Shown here: positions 55,761 to 64,000 of the stretch, piece after piece | How the letters are laid out: every line of letters begins with the position of its first letter | Numbering within the stretch: the stretch's first letter is position 1 | Origin: Saussurea involucrata | Taxonomy: Eukaryota > Streptophyta > Magnoliopsida > Asterales > Asteraceae | NCBI GenBank assembly: GCA_033807775.1 | Contig: CM066312.1 | Span: forward strand, 25,703,696 to 25,767,695 | DNA length: 64,000 nt | Direction: 5' to 3' | Translations under genes and position numbers: made by a program | Notes under the pieces: model-generated | Told to the model about the DNA's origin: nothing | Database searches by the model: none | Seen by the model: only the letters and a program-made list of their open reading frames with translations

Positions 55761-56943
55761 CCTCTCCCCTACTTGAGAATACTGCTGAAGCTCAACCCCT
55801 AAAAATAATCTCAGCTCTCCAAGCTGATGACTTCCCAATAATCCTGGCTTCAGTGAATGAAGCCGATGAACAAAAGAAGAACAAAAGGTGCTCTCGTACC
55901 CCAACAGACCCTCTCGACCACCTCAATGGTCAGAGGAGGAAGAATTAAAAAGAAAAGCAACTATGATCCAGAAGCTAGAGAATCAGCGGATCATCCCTTC
56001 AACTGGTTTTGGGTTCTTAACTACCGAAGAAATCGAAGATGCCATCAAAGCTGAAAGGCTCCTTGCTGAACAACAAAGGGAAATGCTCAAAGATAAAGAG
56101 ATCGCTCTTAAAGTTTCCCAGAGTTCAGTAAGAGACGAGAAGCTGAAGCGGTTCCCTCTCAGAGTCCAACAAGAACTACTCAAGAAAGCTGGAGAGAAGA
56201 AGAGAAAGAAAGTCGATGTCAGCGACACCACTCTGAGTTGGTGTAAGAAGAAAGTCGAATTCAGGTATCTACCAAGCAGAATCATCAACGTCCAGCTGAA
56301 AGGGAAAACGGTCTCTATTGATCAGGGAAAATGGAGATACGAAGACTTGCTACCTTTCAAATTGAAAGTTATGGGTTAGATGAATGGTTGGAAATCCAGG
56401 TTGCAATTCAGCGATACCGATCGATCTTCAAGCATGTCGTCGAAAGATTTATCAACAAGCTAATCGATCGAGTCTCTTCAATGATCGATTTGCCTCCTCT
56501 TCCAGCACTTCATCAAAACCAAAGACCTTCAAAGAAAAAGAAAGCATCTTCATCTTCAGGGCCTACTATAAGAAATGAAACAAGATCGAATTCTCTCGTG
56601 AAGCAGTGCTTGGTCCTCCACCCAATCTATCATCCCTCAACCTCTCGCTGCCACCTAACTCTTCTTACCTGGTGAAGTGGTCAGTAAACCCCTCGGCATT
56701 TTCTTCTATGACTACCTTGGTCACAAGTGCTTTCAACGATGGTCTGGGTTGCCCATCACTCTAGTGGATCAACTCAAAGACCTAATTTATTGGTGTGATC
56801 GAACCAGATTAGGACTCTTCCTGAAGCCTCAAGTCTACAACGAAGACAAATGAAGAAGACAACAGGGAGATAAAGTCCATGACTGGATGATTCCTAAAAC
56901 TGATGCCTTTGATGAACTTGTCTTCAAAGATGAACCCTCTTAG
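55761..56943 (+). pseudogene. Z aORF, C-terminal part
   Basis: Resumes the Z aORF after element A (CCC CTA CTT GAG, P-L-L-E). It matches the C-terminal third of the A aORF: a frame shift near 55880, then 55888-56379 with TMIQKLENQRIIPSTGFG and helical AERLLAEQQREMLKDKE, another shift near 56340 and again near 56590-56680. The end (VDQLKDLIYWC, HDWMIP) stops at TAG 56941-56943. It is more decayed than A, in keeping with Z being older. Confidence 0.75.
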
Positions 56944-57205
56944 CTGATAGGATCACTTGAATTTTTCTATCTTATTAGCTGTAATCTTTTTGTACTTGTA
57001 TTTTATCTCATTGTACTTATATTTTTTCAACTTCACTTGTAAACTGATTACGAAGTTTAATGAAAAAATTCATTGAAGTACTTTACTCCATCAGTACTTA
57101 AAAAGATCCCTGAAAACAGTAAATGGGACACGTATTTATGAGTCCTCTTTATCCTTATGTTTTTTAACTTAGCAATTTTCCTTTATTGCTTTATCATCAT
57201 CAAAT
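56944..57205 (+). other. Z 3' untranslated spacer
   Basis: Non-coding, closely similar to 18287-18556 of A (TGTACTTGTA and AGTACTTAAAAAGATCCCTGA blocks). No gene. Confidence 0.5.
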
Positions 57206-57214
57206 AGGGGGAGA
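57206..57214 (+). other. Z polypurine tract
   Basis: AGGGGGAGA one base before the Z 3' LTR. Confidence 0.85.
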
Positions 57215-57215
57215 T

Positions 57216-58178
57216 TGTTGATCCAAACCCTTCAGTGATTTGATAATGATCCTTAGAATCACTTAGTGAAAATTGTAAGTAAACATTATGTATCAGAGTT
57301 TCACCATCAAAAAAATACTAAGTTTGTTTAGTATCGCTGATGTGAAACCATTGTTCTTTAATTATACTTCAGTGATGAATGTTCATCCGTGAGACCTGAG
57401 TCTGTTCAGTCTTGCTGATGATCGCTGAAAGTTTATTCTGTAATTGTTTACTTATGATCCCTGAAGACAAGTTTCCCGATAAAGAAAGTTCAACGCTTAA
57501 ATCGAAGACCAAGCTGACAAACAAGTGACGAAGTCTACTCATGACCTGATGCGAACATCAGTGAAACCAAGACTTGTCCAAATTATGTGATGTTTCAAGT
57601 AGAAGACTTCAGCGAGAGCTGGCCTTCATCATCCTCACTGATGAAGATCAACTCAGCGATCGTTGATCATGAAGCCTGTTCTACAAGGAACATTTATCTT
57701 ATCCCCTTGCACACTTTTGTACGATTTGTCAGAAGGACATGCCTTTGTCCAGAATCGTACAAACCACTCTGCCAACTACACTGTTCACCATGCGGCCAAA
57801 AGCATGTTTGCAAAAGTCAGAATCATGCAAACTAATCAAGTGCTGCCACGTGTAAAGTTATCCTGACTTGCACTTAATACATGTAGTATAAATAGGAAGA
57901 TCAACTTCATTTTTAAGTGCTCGTCCTCCCTGATCTTCTTAGTGCCTTAAGAAAACTATCTTAGCTTTTCTTAACTTCTTTCTTTCTGTTCTAAGTACAA
58001 GAAACTCTGTGTGATTCTCATAGCTTGTTTAGGTTAGGTTTTACACTTAATCTTATTCCGCAACAAACTGTAGATTGTTGATTATATCAATAAACAATTT
58101 AGAAAGATACTAATATGTGTGTTTTTATTCAACCCCCCCCCTCCCTCTACAAACTTGTATAACCCTTCGGGACCAATA
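57216..58178 (+). repeat. Z 3' LTR
   Basis: 963 bp from TGTTGATCC to GGGACCAATA, the same length as the A LTRs but clearly diverged. The right flank GTATC lies within the gag of the minus-strand element Y, so Z inserted into Y. The matching GTATC is not found at the truncated left end of Z. Confidence 0.85.
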
Positions 58179-58463
58179 GTATCAATTGCTACCTTCTTCT
58201 TGTCTTCATCAGTCCATTTGGAGACTTCTTTAATAATCTCTCTTTCAGGTATGGCTGGAGTGGTAGCAGTGGCAGGAACAGTAGCAGAAAGAATAGATGG
58301 AACATATGGTCCAGTTTCTACATAGTAAGGCATAGTGGGATCTACACCTTCTAGAAAAAGCATCATTCAATTCTTCCAGAGATTAAAGTTATCTCAACTG
58401 AATCGAGGAGGTTTTGCAAGAGAACCATTATCGATATAGTTTGTGTTTGTGTTTTGTGCCATT
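58179..58463 (-). pseudogene. gag: Y gag, N-terminal fragment
   Basis: ATG at 58463 on the minus strand. The protein matches the start of element A gag (NYIDNGSLAKPP; MMLFLEGVDPTMPYY; WTDEDKKKVAIDT). A TGA replaces a Lys codon about 30 residues in, near 58373. The frame is then cut by Z at 58178. The longer open frame reaching 58082 is a chimera reading into the Z LTR. Confidence 0.8.
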
Positions 58464-58538
58464 TGAAGAATAACAAGGAAGAGATAAGTATAAGCAAGAT
58501 ATTGTTTATGAGATTAAACAAGCTACTCTGATACCACT

Positions 58539-59454
58539 TGTTGGTCCCAAAGGGGTTATACGAGTATAACAGTTTGTAGAAGGGGGGAGGGGGTGAATAC
58601 AAACACAAATTTTGGTTGTCTAAATTGTTTATTGATAAATCAAATTACAATTTACAGTTTGTTGCGGAATAAGATTAACTAAACCTAATCTAAACAAACT
58701 TGAGAAGCACTAAGTGTTCTTGCACAAGAAACTAGAGAGAAAGGAAGATATAGAAAAACAAAGGTTTTTCTATGAACTAAGTAGTTCAAGGAAGAGTCTT
58801 CAAACTGAAAGCGTATCCCTCCTATTTATACCTATTGCATTAATTGCATGGCAGGAGGTCTTTACACGTGTCATCATCTGATTGGGTGTATGCTTCTGAC
58901 TTTTAGCAAGACATGCTTTGGGTCGTAATGTTGAACAGTGTAGTGGCAGAGTGGTTGTAGGTCTTGGACAAAAACATGTATCTTCTGACAATCCGTACTA
59001 TGTGTGCAAGGAGATAAGACAAACAAATCTTGAAGTAGAAGCTTCATGATCAACGATTGTTGAGTGGGTTTTCCATCATAGAAGAGCTGATGTAAGTCAG
59101 CTATCGCTGAAGTCTTCTTCTTGATTTGTCGTGCGTGTGGACTTGTCTTGGTTTCACTGATGTCCGCATCAGATCATTAGTAGACTTGTCACTTGTTCAT
59201 CATCTTTGTCTTCGATGTCAACGATGAACTCCTTTGTCGCGAGGCTTGTCTTCAGGGATTACAATCGACGCCGTTACATTTAAAATCATCAGCAATCATC
59301 ATCGATAATGAGCATACTCAAGTTATCGCTGATAAAACATTATATACATGTTATCGCTGATGGCGAAACATTAATACATACAGATCCTAATTGTAAATTT
59401 CACTAAGTTGTTCCAAGGGTCATCATCAAATCACTGAGAGAGATTGGATCAACA
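58539..59454 (-). repeat. Y 5' LTR
   Basis: 916 bp on the minus strand, TGTTGATCC to GGGACCAACA. It has a TATAAATAGG promoter region near plus 58830 and GCTGA/CAGCGA words (reverse complement TCAGC on the plus strand). Confidence 0.85.
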
Positions 59455-60304
59455 AAAATTTTGATTTTCAACCACTATTGTAATTTTCTTTAAGTGTAGT
59501 GTATGCCAAGGATACTGTAGGAACCTAGATTCTCTTTTTAATGTTTTTAATCTGTGTAAAAGATTAACGGAAACAATAGACAAGTTGTCACAAACAAACT
59601 AAAACTAGTAGACTACAATAAGGATGATATCACAAGATTTAGAAGCCATTGTAGTCATATGTATTGATCTCAGTCTTGAGAATGCAACGTGTAGAACATC
59701 AAGAACACACGTAAAGTGTGTGTAAAAGCTCTATCTAGAATTCTATCTCTATGTTTTTTCAAGATATCCTCTCAAGATTACAAGTGTGTGAAAGATATGG
59801 AAAACGTACATTATGCAACAAATGGATCTCCTATTTATAGCATAAATCAGGAAAGTCAATGCACCATCCAATGGATAGGCTCCATGTGAAAATGCTTATT
59901 AACCGCTTCTAGCTGACGTTAGGCTTAGATAGGAAGACCACACTTAGAGAATTGAGCAGAATGTTGAATGTAGAGGTAGAGTTAGAGGTAGCTTTGTTAA
60001 GAATTTAAAAGTAATAACCGCTTAAAATATGAAAATCCGTCTTTGATTTGTACATCACCAGCTTACACGTTGTCTTCTTTACCTCAAACAGAGCTACGTT
60101 GAACCGAATTCCTCTGTCAAATCTTGGGCTATGATATACATGAAGTTCGATAAGATCGTAGGGATTAAGGTTGATCAAGTTGTTGTGATTGAAGATGCAT
60201 ATTCTGTTGTTCTCCCTCTCTACGATTTGATGTATATAGGCCACTTTGAACCAAAGGATAAAAACTTTGATGTATATAAGCCACTTTGAACCAAAGGGGG
60301 CGAT
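59455..60304. other. Unassigned repeat-derived stretch
   Basis: No convincing intact gene. GCTATAAATAGG on the minus strand (near 59831) suggests an old minus-strand LTR promoter. A minus-strand frame at 60005-60250 contains NLNPYDLIELHVYHSPRFD, recalling the NLNPYDLPDLL motif of the aORF C-terminal domain; it may be an aORF relic. A 41-base unit with CCACTTTGAACCAAAGG is repeated twice (about 60227 and 60268). Confidence 0.3.
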
Positions 60305-60899
60305 TGTAGAGTTACAATGTTGGTTCAAAGTATTTTTTCCTGAATATTTATCTCTGGAAGAAAGTCCATAGATCTGGAGTAGATAATCTAGAGGTATGAA
60401 GTCATGTGAGGAAATAAAGTGTAGAAGTATGGATAGGAACATCAAGAGTTCAACTATATTCAGAGTTCAGCCAGACTTCTAAGTATCAGAGTCTTCAGAC
60501 ATCTAGACATGAAGACTAAGAATTCGGCTAGAAAGTCTGAATACTCTTATTCAGACTTTGGGACTCAACAGATTTACTCTAAGGTTAACCAACTCTCACC
60601 AATTAAGACGTGAAGACCTGAGGATACTAGAATACATGTCACTGTATTAGTTATCATTCATGTAACTGTCATGTAACTGTAGTCTTTCTATCTTTGTATA
60701 AATAGTGATGTACAGAGTTAGTTAGAGTATCTTTTGAGCATATTTTGACAGTTATATTAGTTGCAATATTTCTATCTCTAAGATTCTCTTTGTAATCTAT
60801 TTGAGCAATCAATACATATGACATCTAGATTCATATCTTCTTGTGATATGTGATTGTATTCATGTTTACATAGTTCTTGATCAGTTTCTCGGTTTAACA
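60305..60899 (+). repeat. Single LTR of an unidentified element, plus strand
   Basis: 595 bp from TGTAGAGTTACAATG to TTTAACA, preceded by a polypurine tract AAAGGGGGCGA (60293-60303), so it is a 3' LTR with its tract. TATAAATAG lies near 60697. A second LTR is not seen in the window. Confidence 0.6.
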
Positions 60900-62078
60900 G
60901 AGAAATCATTGACTACATAATGTTTAAAAGATGAGATTAGAGATTTAAGGATAGCTAAAGTTGGATATCCTAAGCAATGATGCCAATCAATGGCAAGTGT
61001 TTTGCTGGAAAAAGTGACAATAGACTTGGGAGACGATTACCACTCATAAACTCTGTTTTTAGGTGCTCCATAAGAAGAATTTTCACCGAAAGATGATCCT
61101 TTAAAGATAAAGAATCAGATGAGAATCCGACGACAATATTATTGTTTGTACACAATTGAGAGATAAATAATATTGCGTTGCATATTTGGTATACAAAACA
61201 TTAAAGAGAATAAAATATTTTAAACATTAGAGAGAGAAAAATGTTTTGACAAAGTGGTGATAAGAGTGGAACGGATATGGGTGATGGGGAGTCCAGTGCG
61301 ATCAACAATCACAATTTCTTTTGTACTATGATAGGATTGATGTAGTGAGAGGATGGAGAGATCTTGAGAAACATGATGTGATGTGCCTGGGTCAAGAAGC
61401 CATGGTGTAGAACTAGTTGGTGCGGAAGCGGTGGCAACATTGTCTTGAAGAGGGTTTGATGGGTTAGACGGGGTACGGGGTGGACAAATGGAAGGGTGTT
61501 TTTCTTGGAAAATATGCATTTTTAAAGAGAGTTTTCTTTTGGTGTGACACCATTGGCACCTCCCAAGGAAAGGTCATTGTCTAATATAGTTGGGTTGAAA
61601 CGTTTGAGTAGGTTTGGAGTTTGGATGGGTATGATGGGTGTTATGGGATGTCTTGGGTTGTTGATTGTTGTGGTGATATGTAGGACGGATGGAAGTGTGA
61701 TGGACAGTGGCAGGAAAGGCGCCAACCACATGTTGTGATTTGAGAGTTAACACACGACTGATCAATTTTTCGTGAAGCCCGACAAAAGAACTCGGAGTGT
61801 TGTGTGCTAATAAGAGCTCCAAACAAGAGACGGTCTTGTCGAACCAATGTAAGGTAAGATAGGTTAGAGACGGAGGCATTATTTTTAACAATGTTTGGAG
61901 ACGGTGTAGGATGTGAACCGTCAAGATATATAAAGAGTCCGTAATCGACATGTGTGGGTTCAATTCGTAGCTTCCATGATAGATAGTCGGTTGAGGTGAG
62001 TTTAAGGATGTTGGAAAGATTTATGATAATAATCGGAGCAGTGGGATCAAGATCATTTGGAATGATGTGAGATGTCAT
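60900..62078 (-). pseudogene. gag-pol: Copia gag-protease-preintegrase fragment, frameshifted
   Basis: ATG at 62078 (minus). gag motif LTSTDYLSWKLRIEPTHVDYG and RQDRLLFGAL is the usual copia UBN2-type gag. A frameshift near 61930-61960 and others around 61640 and 61520 break it. Protease region 61519-61220: WLLDPGTSHHVSQDLS, with the catalytic D-S-G changed to D-P-G. Then NNNIVVGFSSDSLSLKDH and, in another frame, HWHHCLGYPTLAILKSL, the integrase finger start with the usual RLGHP altered. The coding order and wording are clear, but no product can be made. Confidence 0.75.
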
Positions 62079-62211
62079 GGGAATGTGTAATAAAGAGGGT
62101 CTGAAAAAAAAAACATTTGATCAAAACCTTGGTATTGATATCATATAGCATACAAGTGAAAATGGCTTGTTGTATTACTATCACGAGAAGTATTACAAGT
62201 ATATAAAGATA

Positions 62212-62948
62212 CTAGTTATTTACCCGCGCAAAGAGGCGGGATTTAAGAGTTTCATTACGATTCATCCGGTTATAAATTCAATTTTCATCTATTACTTTTG
62301 CAAAACCAAAAAAAACACATGTACCCTTTCAAGTATAGATAAAATATAAGTATGAATAAAATAGCGTTTTGCGGTTATTCAACGGATTACACAAAATAAA
62401 AATGTTAAATTTCCCTAAGAAAAACATTATTAAACAAAAAAAACAAAATTAAAAACAAATGTCAAACTCTAGACCCAAAAAATATTCCAGAAAAACATAG
62501 CAACCATTTCCATCATGCCCAAGCTATCAATTTAAAAATTCCATACCACAGCCCAAAAAAGGCAACCCAACCTCTCCAATTTGAAATCGGATGCAATCAT
62601 CAAACATGCTCAAATTCAAGCCTATAATCCAAAATTCCAAACCAAAAAAAGAAAAAACCGCCAGCAACCATAAAATTTGCAAAAGACAAACATATGTAAC
62701 CAAGAAACAATAGATCTTTTACAAATAGCACCACACCAACCATCATAATTCCCTTTTCAAACTTCCAATATCTTGAATGGCATAACCTGAGCATAAACAT
62801 CATATCAAAAACAAACCAAATAATCAAGAAAAAACGGACGTGAGGGTGCAAATGTCAAGAATAAAAAGCTTTAATGCATAAAAGGTATCAATTAAAAGAT
62901 TTAAGATTTTAAAACTTTATAATAATCCGCTTTATAAGGTAGTATAGA
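62212..62948 (-). mobile_element. Non-autonomous Helitron, 737 bp
   Basis: On the minus strand it begins TCTATACTACC and ends CTAG. The minus-strand host base before TC is A and after CTAG is T, as expected for Helitron insertion between A and T without duplication. A short GC-rich hairpin (CCCGC...GCGGG, plus 62222-62240) lies about 10 bases before the CTAG end. It has no helicase gene; the 83-aa ORF inside is not convincing. It interrupts the copia LTR, whose sequence resumes on both sides. Confidence 0.65.
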
Positions 62949-63071
62949 TATTTGAGAAAGACAAGATAAGATAAACTCTAAGCTAACAAACTAAGTTTAT
63001 CTTATATAACAAGTTACAACAATCAAAAGAATAATTCTCAAGTTTATCTATTATCTTTTACACCGTCCACA

Positions 63072-64000
63072 CCAAATTTTATATCATTTTACATTAAAAT
63101 AGGGATAGGCTCAAATATCATATATGATGTCAATATAAATATCTATATTATATTATATATGGAGTCGGTTCAAATAAAAAGACTAAATACCCTGACAAGG
63201 CAAGAAAAGTTCATATGTATATGAGAACCAATGTTACAAATTATATGGTTTCATATATTCATCTCCAAAAGAATTTTTTCAATGATTCAAATTTTGATTC
63301 TTTCTTTAGTCATACCTTCTTATCTTCTCATGATATTTAGCTTTTTTTATTTGAACCTCCCACGCTTACATATATGGGTGAAAAGTAGAATTGATAACTC
63401 GGAAAACAAAAAATAACATCATGAAAAATTATGGTCTAAAATGTAATTTTCTAAAAGCTTGATTTGTATATTTTTGAAAATTGTACAATAATATCAAATT
63501 AATATAGTTGATTTTAAATTTTGATGTAATTAAGGTTGTTTAAGTGGTTATAAATGAAAATGCAATACAAAAGTTTGTTATCGATAATAAAAACAATAGT
63601 TAATAGAAATTACATAGATATAAACATTTTAAAAATTAAAAGAGTTTTAACTAATAAAAATCAGAAATAGAAAATATATTCAGTTAGATAAAAATTTATC
63701 TAACTAGAATTAAAATAAGAGAGGTAGTAAAATAAATGGGGATGAAAAGATTTGAACTTAGGTCAATTACATAGGTATATTCTAAAAATCAATAAAAATA
63801 AAAAACGGAAAAGATATCTAGTTAAAATAAAAAAGGTAGTAAAATAAATGGAGCTAAAAAGACTTGAACTTGGGTCTCTTGTGTGACAATAAAGCCACCA
63901 AGCCATCTGGATAAACACTACCAATGGGGAGACTATATTAGTAACAAGTAAATCCTTTGTGTGTGTTTATAAAAGGTCTCTAAATTTTTTGGGGATAAAC
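63072..64000. other. AT-rich intergenic stretch with two SINE-like pieces
   Basis: No gene seen. On the minus strand near 63904-63861 there is an A-box-like TGGCTTGGTGGC and a B-box-like CCAAGTTCAAGTC about 20-30 bases apart, as in tRNA-derived SINE heads. A second, partial copy with GGTAGTAAAATAAATGG and a degenerate B box lies about 112 bases to the left (63723-63765). Confidence 0.35.

Larger units (their letters stand above)
58179..59454 (-). mobile_element. Y: minus-strand A-family element, 5' end only
   Basis: On the minus strand: LTR 59454 to 58539, primer-binding site TGGTATCAGAGT (58536-58525), leader and the first third of gag, cut by Z at 58178. The rest of Y is not in the window, so later rearrangement removed it or carried it off the left edge. 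It gives a head-to-head arrangement of two A-family LTRs. Confidence 0.85.
60900..63071 (-). mobile_element. Minus-strand copia fragment: LTR, gag, protease, integrase start
   Basis: On the minus strand: LTR from about 63071 to 62144 (interrupted by a Helitron), degenerate primer-binding site TGATATCAATACC (62143-62131), gag, protease and the zinc-finger region of integrase, ending at 60900 against the LTR above. It belongs to a different, shorter copia lineage than the SIRE-like elements. The rest of pol and the 3' LTR are missing. LTR limits are approximate. Confidence 0.65.

Noticed and set aside
58082..58366. 94-aa minus-strand ORF
   Set aside because: It is a chimera: the gag of Y reads into the Z LTR after 58178.
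62600..62851. 83-aa minus-strand ORF in the Helitron
   Set aside because: Low-complexity, hydrophobic by AT bias, no family resemblance.

Overview
This window is plant nuclear DNA, most likely from a eudicot with a large repeat-rich genome. I cannot name the species. I see no host gene, tRNA, rRNA or CRISPR. Nearly all of it is LTR retrotransposons inserted into one another. The dominant type is a SIRE/Maximus-like Ty1/copia element: gag, then pol (protease, integrase, reverse transcriptase, RNase H), then a long additional ORF (aORF, often called env-like) in the same orientation.

Layout. 1-4208: minus-strand Ty3/gypsy element (G1), running off the left edge. 4212-5623: LTR and primer-binding site of another gypsy element (G2). 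5630-6571 and 55761-58178: remains of an old copia element (Z). Element A (6572-55760) sits in Z with target duplication CCTCT. Element B (18979-33386, duplication ATTAT) and element C (33941-55751, duplication GGACC) both sit in the 3' LTR of A. Element D (39550-52853, duplication TGCTG) sits in the aORF of C. A solo LTR (49640-51133, duplication CACGA) sits in the aORF of D. 58179-59454: minus-strand relative of A and Z (Y). 60305-60899: a single LTR. 60900-63071: minus-strand 5' half of another copia element, cut by a 737-bp Helitron (62212-62948). 63072-64000: AT-rich DNA with two SINE-like pieces.

Age order. LTR pairs compared by eye differ by about 4.6% (first half of A), 3.5% (B), 2% (C) and 2% (D), which agrees with the nesting. 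gag and pol are broken in every copy. The aORFs of C and D, however, stay in one frame once the nested DNA and its target duplication are ignored (1387 and 1273 codons, one internal stop each).

Most interesting theme. Four diverged families (A/Z/Y, B, C, D) each carry an aORF with two conserved domains. Each aORF has its own TATA-type promoter between pol and aORF, and A/Z and D also show intron signals. C has lost pol yet keeps the aORF. Each family is also saturated with its own short word (TCCGGA in D; CAGAG/CTCTG in B and C; GCTGA/CAGCGA in A, Z and Y). This resembles the family-specific motif and binding-protein arrangement of VANDAL/VANC anti-silencing systems, and it is the main hypothesis offered.
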